Positions 1 to 6,679 of a stretch of 15,174 nucleotides of DNA are shown in pieces. Below the pieces are notes generated by a model. It did not search any database, had not been told where the DNA came from, and worked only from the letters and a program-made list of their open reading frames with translations. Both the position numbers and the translations under genes were made by a program. Source of the DNA: DTLC01 sp964555645 (GTDB lineage: Bacteria; Verrucomicrobiota; Verrucomicrobiia; Limisphaerales; DTLC01). How positions within the stretch are numbered: the first letter of the stretch is position 1; each line of letters begins with the position of its first letter. Location of the stretch: positions 1-15,174 of the forward strand of contig CAZKTA010000035.1 of NCBI GenBank assembly GCA_964555645.1, read 5' to 3'.

Positions 1-1
1 T

Positions 2-429
2 ATCAACGCTGGCGCACTGCAGGTTGGCAACGGCGGCACAACCGGCTCAATCGGCACTGGAACAATTCAAAAGGCCGGCGTGCTTGCCTTTAACCGGTCG
101 GATAACATTACCGGCTCAAAACACCATCACCAGCGCAGGATCACTCGAGCAACGCGGCTCTGGCACATTGACACTCGTGGCCAACAATACTTACACGGAC
201 AGCACTGTTGTGAGCAATGGGACATTGATTGTCAATGGTGAGAACAATGCCGCCTCAACGGTCGTCTATAGCGGCCGACTCGGTGTTAGTGGCACGCTCA
301 ATGGCCGGGTAAACGCTTGAGTCGGGTACAACCCTCTTGCCTGGGCTGGCTGTCGGGTCTATTGGCACACTCACGATCAACAGCGACAGTCCCGTTTTGC
401 GGCATGTGCGTTCTTTCGTGGCCATATGA
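2..429 (+). pseudogene. 3' remnant of autotransporter-associated beta-strand repeat protein, frameshifted
   Basis: The remnant reads through all three frames in turn. From base 2 it encodes INAGALQVGNGGTTGS, which is typical beta-strand repeat sequence. At the AAAA run (118-121) one extra base shifts the frame, and the reading continues with GSGTLTLVANNTYTDSTVV and a stop at 318-320. Removing one more base near 315-320 lets the sequence continue as TTLLPGLAVGSIGTLTIN, the usual end of such domains, to a stop at 427-429. Intact proteins of this family are large, glycine/threonine-rich, secreted beta-helix surface proteins. The segment is related to the gene starting at 12405: bases 17-36 are identical to 14916-14935. 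Two frameshifts in about 320 bp suggest decay, although read errors in an otherwise intact gene cannot be excluded. The 5' end lies outside the window, and no C-terminal sorting signal can be seen. Confidence 0.75.
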
Positions 430-499
430 CCTCTGCTGAGTTTTCAGAAATACTCTAGCCGCCGGGGTTCTGGCGCAGCGCATCGGCTAGTGGCAGTGG

Positions 500-592
500 C
501 GGAGCGCCGACTTGTCGCGACACATCGGGATGCGCACTATCCCGCGCTTGCGGTATCCAAGGCCGTCCTGCAGGTGCTGGGACGGCGCTCCG
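500..592. repeat. 93-bp palindromic element with 10-bp terminal inverted repeats
   Basis: The ends are a perfect 10-bp inverted repeat: CGGAGCGCCG at 500-509 and CGGCGCTCCG at 583-592. Inside are the self-complementary TGTCGCGACA (513-522) and the hairpin CGGGAT/ATCCCG (526-531 and 539-544, 7-nt loop). No credible gene covers it. The nested structure and intergenic position suggest a dispersed, non-autonomous repeat or a folded RNA. Its identity is not established, and only one copy is in the window. Confidence 0.55.
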
Positions 593-622
593 TTCTTTTG
601 AATCCAGCCTGCCCGTCGCAAA

Positions 623-642
623 AATACGACGCTCGTCGTATT
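623..642. promoter_or_regulatory. Palindromic operator candidate, copy 1
   Basis: AATACGACG and CGTCGTATT form perfect 9-bp arms around a CT centre. The right arm overlaps the -35 hexamer of the promoter driving the PEP-CTERM gene, the classic position for a repressor site. The same arms recur at 11674-11693, and identity extends into the flanks (aaaa before, gtttctgg after). The cognate regulator is not identifiable here. LacI- or GntR-type dimers bind sites of this size, but that is only a family-level guess. Confidence 0.65.
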
Positions 643-668
643 GTTTCTGGGCGGGTCACCTTTATAAT
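641..668 (+). promoter_or_regulatory. Sigma70-like promoter of the PEP-CTERM gene
   Basis: A -35-like TTGTTT (641-646) is followed by a 16-bp spacer and a perfect -10 TATAAT (663-668). Transcription would start near 675, giving a leader of about 80 nt that contains a good ribosome-binding site (AGAAGGA, 741-747). The -35 is weak and is overlapped by the palindrome, which suggests regulated expression. Confidence 0.6.
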
Positions 669-754
669 GTGTGTTTGTTTACAGTAGGCCTGTAGGGCGT
701 TCGGATGGAAAACCAAAATAAGGTGGAAACCATAATTCGCAGAAGGAAACATTT

Positions 755-1438
755 ATGAAAAAAACAGTAACATGTATCGTTGCGGCTTTGCTCACTGCCG
801 GCTGTGTGTGGGCGCAGACTTCGTCTGTCACCGTTGAGAATGCTGGAACGTTCAACTACGGAGATTGCGCTGGATTCCGTATTGATTTTGATGCCACACC
901 CTCAGGAACTGTTGTTTGGACACCGCCTTTGGTGAGCGGCGAAACCTACTTCTTGAACTCCGTTTCGATAAAGTACGGTGGGTCTCAAGCGAATACGCTC
1001 CCCAAGTATCTTGGGGTCTATTCTGGGTTTAGCGGCGGGGTCTTGTCTGGTTTTCTGGGTGTGTCTGATTATCCAATTGACTTCACGCTCCTCCCGGCAG
1101 GAGCGTGGACAAATTTCACTTTCAGCGGCATCACAGTCACTGTGGACTCAACGGTTGGATCGGGTTCGGGCCTGCTCAACTTTGTTTACCAAACTGAACC
1201 TACAGCACGCACGGGAGTGGAAACCGGGGTGTCCACCCGTCGTAACGAAGGCTTCCCAACCGAGGACCAAATGCCAATCTTCTACGCCAATATTATAGCT
1301 ACGTGGGGGGCGGTTATTCCTGCGCGCGCGCCGCAATATCAGGCGACTCTTACCGTGGTACCTGAACCGAGCGCAGTTGCCCTGATCAGCCTTGCAGGCG
1401 CTGCGTTCGTGTTTGCGCGCCGCCGTTTGGCAAAGTAG
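755..1438 (+). CDS. Secreted PEP-CTERM sorting domain protein
   Basis: This is a 227-residue exported protein of unknown function. The N-terminus (MKKTVTCIVAALLTAGCVWA) is a signal peptide with likely cleavage after Ala20. The C-terminus is a textbook PEP-CTERM tail: VPEPS at 202-206, a hydrophobic segment at about 207-220, then the basic ARRRLAK. In this family the tail is recognised and removed by an exosortase during surface sorting; no exosortase gene lies in the window. The middle (21-200) is rich in Gly, Ser, Thr and aromatic residues and probably all-beta, with no motif I recognise. AGAAGGA seven bases upstream fixes the start. The gene appears monocistronic, between its own palindrome-controlled promoter and a strong terminator. 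It may be an extracellular matrix or surface protein, by analogy only. Confidence 0.9.
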   Translation: MKKTVTCIVAALLTAGCVWAQTSSVTVENAGTFNYGDCAGFRIDFDATPSGTVVWTPPLVSGETYFLNSVSIKYGGSQANTLPKYLGVYSGFSGGVLSGFLGVSDYPIDFTLLPAGAWTNFTFSGITVTVDSTVGSGSGLLNFVYQTEPTARTGVETGVSTRRNEGFPTEDQMPIFYANIIATWGAVIPARAPQYQATLTVVPEPSAVALISLAGAAFVFARRRLAK

Positions 1439-1498
1439 GGTCTTGCCGGAAATAGCGTTGCATTAGGCTTTTTTTTGCAGACAGAGACGGGGCTTGGT

Positions 1499-1532
1499 CA
1501 ACCGCGCCAATTGGATGGCGCGGTTGTTTTTT
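1499..1532 (+). terminator. Intrinsic terminator of the PEP-CTERM gene
   Basis: A perfect 10-bp stem (CAACCGCGCC 1499-1508, GGCGCGGTTG 1517-1526) has an 8-nt loop and is followed directly by six T residues (1527-1532). It lies about 60 bp after the stop codon, and no other gene needs it. A separate T tract at 1469-1476 precedes it. Confidence 0.9.
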
Positions 1533-2147
1533 CGCGAACTTGGACCAATCGAGAGAAAGAAGGGAGTCGGGTTGGCTGGTCACCGAGAGATGATTGGAAG
1601 ATGAAAGCAAACGCTACGTTGGGATCAAACCATCTTTGCGCTGAAGCGAGTGGAGGCGGGAGACGCGGCGCCAGTGGAGATTGAGATTAACGCGGTTGGT
1701 TCGCGCAGGGCCGCGTGGATTTCAAGGGATGCCGGCTGGATCGCGCCCCATTTGGCTTGGGTGTCGGCAACGCAAAATGTGTTGTCGGTGTATCCTTCAA
1801 TCTTGTGCAGAGCACCATGTTTGGTGTCCTCCCTTCAGGGTTTCTGCTGCGACCAAACACACCAAAGCGTGGACACCAAACGGTCGCGGAGCACAATAAA
1901 AGCCGCCCAACATTAAGGGATTGCATGCCGTGTTCGTGGTAATCAAGGACGGGCGTTTTGAAGCAAGCATGTTCGTGGTTTTGCCGGGCGCGTGCTTTGG
2001 CGCCGGGCTGTCGCGGCGTTGTTGGCAGCGGCGGTGGCTCATAGCCTTCGACTTGACTGACTGGTATCCGGCCGATTCATACCGGAGTGCGTTCAATGTA
2101 CCACGAACTCTTTCTCACCCCATTCCGCTGTGCGCGACAAACCCCGC
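1533..2147. other. Gene-free region, no recognisable gene
   Basis: Only short overlapping reading frames on both strands occur here. None has a ribosome-binding site, a recognisable domain or a signal peptide, so I see no supportable gene. Visible structure includes a perfect 10-bp inverted repeat, TTTGGTGTCC (1820-1829) and GGACACCAAA (1871-1880), overlapped by GCGACC/GGTCGC (1849-1854, 1882-1887). A short direct repeat of TGTTCGTGGT occurs at 1931 and 1970. It may be decayed coding DNA or repeat-derived spacer. Confidence 0.5.
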
Positions 2148-2244
2148 TCCCGCAATCGCGGGACCGACTTCCAAGTCAGTAGGGTGTGAGCCAGAAGCGG
2201 TGCGCCGTAAGTTTGGAAACTTGTGATACAGTCCAGACTGTGTC
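2148..2244. repeat. Cluster of four short hairpins with 2-4 nt loops
   Basis: Four small inverted repeats follow one another: TCCCGC/GCGGGA (2148-2163, loop AATC); ACCGACTT/AAGTCAGT (one mismatch, centre CC at 2171-2172); AAGTTT/AAACTT (2209-2222, centre GG); and GATACAGTC/GACTGTGTC (2225-2244, centre CA, one mismatch). Arms differ in sequence while the design is alike. This suggests a dispersed structured element rather than one operator, although the last palindrome could act as an operator for the kinase gene about 100 bp downstream. Confidence 0.45.
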
Positions 2245-2277
2245 GGGAGAAGTCTGCGCCACCCGCTCGACCGTCGC

Positions 2278-2301
2278 TGGCTGTGAAATATGCGGGCTAA
2301 A
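2278..2301 (+). repeat. 24-bp direct repeat, copy 1, upstream of the kinase
   Basis: This segment matches 6625-6648 at 23 of 24 positions; the shared core ends TGAAATATGCGGGCTAAA. The single difference is g2283 against a6630. It lies 40 bp before the histidine kinase start and downstream of the hairpin cluster. Its function is unknown, and it may be the end of a dispersed intergenic repeat. Confidence 0.65.
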
Positions 2302-2305
2302 TAAG

Positions 2306-2333
2306 TTGCCAAGGTGCTGCTGAGAGTTACAAT
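2306..2333 (+). promoter_or_regulatory. Promoter of the two-component operon
   Basis: TTGCCA (2306-2311) and TACAAT (2328-2333), each one base from consensus, are separated by 16 bp. Initiation 6-8 bases beyond the -10 falls at about 2339-2342, at or next to the kinase ATG at 2342. The transcript would therefore have almost no 5' leader, which fits the absence of a Shine-Dalgarno sequence. Confidence 0.5.
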
Positions 2334-2341
2334 GCCAGGCG

Positions 2342-5300
2342 ATGGATCACCTTGAAAAAGAGCGGCCTCTGGCTGATGCAGGCTTCAGCTTCACATTCGC
2401 CCTCGTCTTGGGAACGATTGCCACTGCTGCTCATGTTCACGCCCAATCAACCCCAACTATCACCGGCCTCGCGCAGCTTCCGCAGGCGCTCAGCCGTGAG
2501 ACGCATCTTGTGGCAGACATTCAGCTCGAAGCCACCGTCTTTGCCTGCGACACAAACACCGGCGTTCTGATCCTACAAGATGCAAACGGCACTGCACTGC
2601 TCGAAATGGACAGCCTCGAGCATGAGTTTCACCCCGGCGACAAAATCCAAATCGAGTCCTCGCGGTGTTTTATCCAACCCGGCGATGTCGGCGTGTACGT
2701 TTCCGCCGCGCCGTTATTGAATAACGACGGTCTTCACAGCGCGCGAACAGTCAGCGGCACGCATTTTTTTAAAGCCGGCCGCTATCCGCTGCGATTGGAC
2801 TGGTTCAATCAGTTTTCCGCATTTGAATTGGCCATTTCCTGTGTGGCGACAAACTCCGAGGGTCAATCATTCGGGGCGGCGCCAGTTGCGAAAGCAAACT
2901 TGATTCGCCCCGTTCGCGCAGAGTACTTCCATGGCTTTTGGTCGAGGTTGCCCAATTTTCAACTTCTTCGTCCCATCAAAGTTAGCAAAGCGACCAACTT
3001 CAATATTGGATTCCGGACTCGTGATGACATGGTTGGCATTCGATTCGAAGGATACTTTAACGCACCGCGAACCGGCGAATATCTTTTCAGTTTGCGCTCC
3101 GATGACGGCAGCCGGTTGTGGATCGGAAACCCTGCGGTGCCGGTGAGGAAAATCGGGACCAACACTCCGCCGCTTGCGCCGCTCGCGGTCATTGGGGAAC
3201 CCATGAGCAGCCTGAATGAACGCCGTCTTGTGACAGTCCAAGGACGCGTAAGTTTTGTCTCGCGTTTTGGAAAAGGTTTGCGCTTCGAAATGCGTTCGGA
3301 ACAGAACTCGCTTTCGGTTGCGATGGCCCAGGCCGAAGACCTTGAGCCTACCGATTTGTTGCATGCTTATGTACGCGTCTCTGGTGTGGCTGAAGGTGTT
3401 TTAACTGAAAATCAGCGCGTGGTGCTGGGCCGCCTTGCAGTTGCCAGCTCAAAGGAATTGAGCATTGTTGAAAATCCTCCAGGCCAAGAAACGCGGCCCC
3501 ACGTACTGACTACCGTCATGCAAGTCCACAACCTCTCCAGAGACGCCGCCGCGCTCAAGGTGCCGGTGATGGTCCGGGGAGTCGTTACTGCCGTCGGCCC
3601 GCCACTTGATCGCTGGATGGCGATTCAAGATGACACACGGGGCATTTTCGTTAGGTTGACCTTGGTTACCAATATCGTTCCGAACGTCGGCGAGCTGTGG
3701 AGCGTCGCTGGCCACACGGAACCGGGCGATTTCGCCCCGATTATTGTGGCTGAAAAAGCAGTGTTGCTCGGCAAAAGCCGGCTGCCAGCCCCGGCGCATC
3801 CGAGTTGGAATCAGTTGGTCAATGGCAGCATGGATGTTCAGTGGGTCGAGCTTCAGGGCCTCGTCACCGGCGTTCAGAGCAACAGACTCTCCGTACTCCT
3901 GGCTGAAGGTCGTCAGGAAATCAGCACGCCACAGTGGGGCGAATCAGAATTGAAGGCGTTTGACAAAGCCGTCGTGCGCATTCGCGGCGCATTGTTCGCG
4001 GAATGGAATGCAGAAACCCGCGAAGTCCGCAGCGGAAGCATTACCATGCACAACGCATCCATTACGGTGGAGAAGCCAGCTCCTGAGGACCCGTTCGATG
4101 CCCCGGAGAAAACGCCGCGCGGTCTGTTCCATTTTGACGCCAAGGCCACGCCGTTTCAGCGGGTCAAAGTCCGTGGCCAAGTGACCTATGTGGATTCAAA
4201 ACGTGTCTTTATTGAACAAGGCTCAGGCCTCCAGATTCTTCCCACTGCCAACGTGAAACTATGCGTCGGCGACTGGGTCGAAGCGGTCGGTTACCCGGAA
4301 ATTTCCGGCGCCAGTCCGTTGTTACGGGAAGCGCTCCTGCGCAAAACCAGTAGTGGTGTTCTGCCAGAAGCACCGCTCATTTCCGATTCGCAACTCGCCA
4401 ATGAGAGACCGGCGTCGCTGCGAATTCGTGTTGTGGGAAATCTGGTGGGCCAACACCGGGAGGAAGGAACGCCGGTTCTGCAAATCCAGACCCGCACACA
4501 ACTGTTCCTTGCGCGCGTCGCCAACGCCGAGTCCATGCGTCCGTTGCGCCTGGGCAGCAAACTGTCGCTTACTGGCATTTGCGTTTCGGATGCACGCACC
4601 GACGCATCACAAAGCAGCACTTCGCACTTCGAACTGCTCCTGGCTGCGCCTACCGACATTGTCGTTATATCCAAGCCCTCGTGGTGGACGCTTCAACGTC
4701 TGCTGTTGGTTGTGGCGGTTTTGTTGGGCACGCTGGCACTGGCCGCTGCGTGGATCACGCAACTGCGGCGACAGGTCGCCCAACGCACGCTTCAACTTCA
4801 GCGCGAAATCCGCGAGCGCGAGCGTGCCGAGCGCCAGCATGCCCTCGAAGTGGAACGCGCCCGCATCGCGCGTGATCTGCACGACGACTTGGGTTCCGGC
4901 CTTACAGAGATCAACGTTCTTGCCAGCACCGGCGAGCGTGCCGGGTCGCGAGACTGCGCACAGCCGGCACTTTTCAAAGAGATTGCCGACAAAGCGCGCG
5001 GCCTTATAGCGGCTTTGGATGTGATCGTCTGGGCGGTTGATCCCGAGGACAATTCGCTGCAATCGCTGGCAGATTATCTCAGCAGTTACACTCGCGAGTA
5101 CCTGGCCAAAACGTCCATTGCCTGCCGTTTCAAAATTCCTGTCACCCTCCCCGATGCCGCGCTGGACGGACGAACTCGGCACGAGGTGCTGATGGTGGTG
5201 AAGGAAACACTCAACAACATTGTCCGCCACGCTGACGCAACCGAAGTCGAATTCCATATGAGCCTCGCCAATGGCGCGCTGGAGATCACTATCACCGACA

Positions 5301-5494
5301 ACGGAAAAGGATTTGACACGACCACCGAGGTCGGCGGACACGGCTTGAAGAACTGTTCGGCCCGGCTGATGAAAATCGGCGGTAGTTGCCGTGTCGAATC
5401 ACAGGCGGGCGTTGGCACAACCGTCCACATACAGCTTCCCATGCCGTTCCCCGCCACGCCCCAGAGCAAGCGGGCAAATACGACGTTTGGCTGA
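2342..5494 (+). CDS. Membrane sensor histidine kinase, HPK7 (HisKA_3) type, with large beta-rich PA14-related sensor region
   Basis: This is a 1050-residue sensor kinase. Residues 1-35 form a signal peptide or N-terminal membrane segment (hydrophobic 14-30, AHVHAQ at 30-35). A periplasmic region of about 740 residues follows. It contains a PA14-like C-half (about 123-170, NNDGLHS...KAGRYPLRLDWFN) and a PA14-like N-half (about 188-262, AEYFHGFW...SDDGSRLWIG). Around them lie about seven beta units of the form VxVxGxV (near 55, 295, 406, 500, 542, 606 and 692), probably OB-fold-like. A membrane helix spans about 781-805, then a coiled coil (about 808-845). The HisKA_3 phosphoacceptor is His847 in RDLHDDLGSG. 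The ATPase N-box is KETLNNIVRHA (954-964), with DNGKGFD (986-992), GGHGLKN and GVGTTV after it. All catalytic motifs are intact. It would autophosphorylate and pass phosphate to the regulator 77 bp downstream. PA14 domains often bind carbohydrates, so a glycan signal is plausible but unproven. Confidence 0.93.
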   Translation: MDHLEKERPLADAGFSFTFALVLGTIATAAHVHAQSTPTITGLAQLPQALSRETHLVADIQLEATVFACDTNTGVLILQDANGTALLEMDSLEHEFHPGDKIQIESSRCFIQPGDVGVYVSAAPLLNNDGLHSARTVSGTHFFKAGRYPLRLDWFNQFSAFELAISCVATNSEGQSFGAAPVAKANLIRPVRAEYFHGFWSRLPNFQLLRPIKVSKATNFNIGFRTRDDMVGIRFEGYFNAPRTGEYLFSLRSDDGSRLWIGNPAVPVRKIGTNTPPLAPLAVIGEPMSSLNERRLVTVQGRVSFVSRFGKGLRFEMRSEQNSLSVAMAQAEDLEPTDLLHAYVRVSGVAEGVLTENQRVVLGRLAVASSKELSIVENPPGQETRPHVLTTVMQVHNLSRDAAALKVPVMVRGVVTAVGPPLDRWMAIQDDTRGIFVRLTLVTNIVPNVGELWSVAGHTEPGDFAPIIVAEKAVLLGKSRLPAPAHPSWNQLVNGSMDVQWVELQGLVTGVQSNRLSVLLAEGRQEISTPQWGESELKAFDKAVVRIRGALFAEWNAETREVRSGSITMHNASITVEKPAPEDPFDAPEKTPRGLFHFDAKATPFQRVKVRGQVTYVDSKRVFIEQGSGLQILPTANVKLCVGDWVEAVGYPEISGASPLLREALLRKTSSGVLPEAPLISDSQLANERPASLRIRVVGNLVGQHREEGTPVLQIQTRTQLFLARVANAESMRPLRLGSKLSLTGICVSDARTDASQSSTSHFELLLAAPTDIVVISKPSWWTLQRLLLVVAVLLGTLALAAAWITQLRRQVAQRTLQLQREIRERERAERQHALEVERARIARDLHDDLGSGLTEINVLASTGERAGSRDCAQPALFKEIADKARGLIAALDVIVWAVDPEDNSLQSLADYLSSYTREYLAKTSIACRFKIPVTLPDAALDGRTRHEVLMVVKETLNNIVRHADATEVEFHMSLANGALEITITDNGKGFDTTTEVGGHGLKNCSARLMKIGGSCRVESQAGVGTTVHIQLPMPFPATPQSKRANTTFG

Positions 5495-5571
5495 TTTATC
5501 ACCTAAATGATGTCGAGTATGCTTCCCATTGTGCGAATTAAGACTGTGCAGAACTTGTTCGCTCCTGAAGT

Positions 5572-6279
5572 ATGTCGGCAGATTTGTTAGCGAGTATGAA
5601 GCCGGATTTGAGCCTGGTGACCAAAGTCGCCATTGTCGAAGACAACGCCACGTACCGCCGGTATTTGGCGGAGCTGATCGAGGCGACACCGGACCACACA
5701 TGTGTGTGCGCATGTGCCTCGGCGGAGGAAGCCCTGGCTGAAATTCCCAAGAACCGACCTGACGTGGTGTTAATGGACATTCACTTGCCCGGCGAGTCAG
5801 GCATTGCCTGCACGGCGCGGCTTCGTGAACAAATGCCGGAACTGCAGGTCATCATGCTGACCGTCTATAAGGACATCAAAATGATTTTCCAGGCGCTCAA
5901 GGCAGGCGCTTGTGGCTACGTGTTGAAACGGGCAGACGAAAGGGAAATTCTGGCTGCCATTGCCGAAGTGCGCGCGGGTGGCGCTCCGATGACGAGTGAA
6001 ATTGCGCGCATGGTCGTGCGTTCATTCATGGAACCACCACTGACGTCGCTCCCCGAAACGGAACAGCTTTCTCCACGCGAAATGGAAATTCTCGCACTTC
6101 TGGCCGAAGGATTGTCGAACAAGGAAATCGGTGCCCGATTACATATCAGCTCTGCGACAGTGCGGACTCATCTCATGCACATTTACGAAAAGCTTCACGT
6201 CCGATGCCGCACTGAAGCCGCCGCGAAATACCTACGCGCAACTCCTCCCGCCGCTTGGCATGGAGCGCCAAAAACGTAG
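5572..6279 (+). CDS. NarL/LuxR-family response regulator
   Basis: This is a 235-residue cytoplasmic DNA-binding regulator, the partner of the kinase just upstream. The receiver domain (about 17-135) has the acidic pair Glu23-Asp24 in IVEDN, phosphoacceptor Asp69 in VVLMDIHLPG, switch Thr97 in IMLTVYK and Lys119 in YVLKRA. The C-terminal LuxR-type helix-turn-helix (about 165-223) has LSPREMEILALLAEGLSNK, then KEIGARL and SATVRTHLMHIYEKL. All key residues are present. The start is uncertain: Met9 (5596) begins closer to the receiver fold, and neither start has a clear ribosome-binding site. The 77-bp gap from the kinase shows no terminator, so co-transcription is likely. Members of this family dimerise on phosphorylation and bind inverted repeats near promoters. 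Its targets are not shown by the sequence. Confidence 0.94.
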   Translation: MSADLLASMKPDLSLVTKVAIVEDNATYRRYLAELIEATPDHTCVCACASAEEALAEIPKNRPDVVLMDIHLPGESGIACTARLREQMPELQVIMLTVYKDIKMIFQALKAGACGYVLKRADEREILAAIAEVRAGGAPMTSEIARMVVRSFMEPPLTSLPETEQLSPREMEILALLAEGLSNKEIGARLHISSATVRTHLMHIYEKLHVRCRTEAAAKYLRATPPAAWHGAPKT

Positions 6280-6283
6280 GTTG

Positions 6284-6304
6284 CAACCGTGCCTCTGGCG
6301 GTTG
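6284..6304 (+). terminator. Weak hairpin just after the response regulator
   Basis: CAACCG (6284-6289) pairs with CGGTTG (6299-6304) around a 9-nt interior that contains CC/GG. It starts five bases after the stop codon, but no T tract follows. It could end the two-component operon, perhaps factor-dependently. Confidence 0.3.
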
Positions 6305-6593
6305 TGACAGAAACGATACTCTTGCGAAAGTGCGTTCAATTTGCCACGAATCACCACCGCACCCCAGCCATCTAACCGCTTAAGCGTAAGATACGGTATC
6401 GGTGATGGGGTATGCATCCTCTGCCGACCAGGCGGCAATGTCCCCTGTCGGCGGCACCGGCCGTGAGCAATTGTTTCGAGCCATTCAGTATTTCACGCCT
6501 CCGGCCTTGCCAGAGTAACTGTTTAGCGTAGGAGAAGCTGGTCGGGGCGAGTGTGGGTGTCAGGCGCAACCCCAGCCAAATGAGCGACGGGCC
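6305..6593. other. Intergenic region between convergent genes with small palindromes
   Basis: I see no gene here. Visible structures are the 10-bp palindrome CGCTTAAGCG (6377-6386), ATACGGTAT (6391-6399), and ATCACC/GGTGAT (6350-6355, 6401-6406). ACCCC/GGGGT (6361-6365, 6407-6411) would cross the last pair. These may be repeat-derived or 3' UTR structure. Confidence 0.4.
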
Positions 6594-6622
6594 GTAGCCG
6601 CCCTCCTTACGTCAGCGGCTAC
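6594..6622. repeat. Hairpin element, 8-bp perfect stem
   Basis: GTAGCCGC (6594-6601) and GCGGCTAC (6615-6622) flank a 13-nt loop. The hairpin lies directly before the second 24-bp repeat copy and after the 3' end of the minus-strand GH98 gene. It could serve as a transcript-end structure, although no T tract adjoins it, or be part of a dispersed element. Confidence 0.45.
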
Positions 6623-6624
6623 AA

Positions 6625-6648
6625 TGGCTATGAAATATGCGGGCTAAA
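6625..6648 (+). repeat. 24-bp direct repeat, copy 2, downstream of the two-component operon
   Basis: It is the same sequence as 2278-2301 except at a6630, and in the same orientation. With copy 1 it brackets the kinase and regulator genes. It sits 31 bp beyond the 3' end of the convergent GH98 gene. Confidence 0.65.
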
Positions 6649-6679
6649 ACTACCGTTCGGACCTCGTTCATCTCCCAGA

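Noticed and set aside
500..592. Integron attC site or insertion sequence.
   Set aside because: No integrase or transposase is present, and the attC core signatures are not visible.
1650..1916. Several overlapping frames of 70-90 codons on both strands.
   Set aside because: No frame has start signals, a domain or consistent coding character, and all compete with each other. The region is treated as gene-free.
2209..2244. Palindromes as binding sites for the adjacent NarL-type regulator.
   Set aside because: The arms do not match each other or the 20-bp palindrome, and nothing ties them to this regulator. They are kept only as structural repeats.
2115..2312. A 65-codon minus-strand frame.
   Set aside because: It is made entirely of the hairpin cluster and direct-repeat region, so it is probably non-coding.
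4353..5009. Long alternative frames inside the kinase (218 codons plus strand; also 4607-5341 minus strand).
   Set aside because: They are shadows of the intact kinase, whose frame carries all catalytic motifs.
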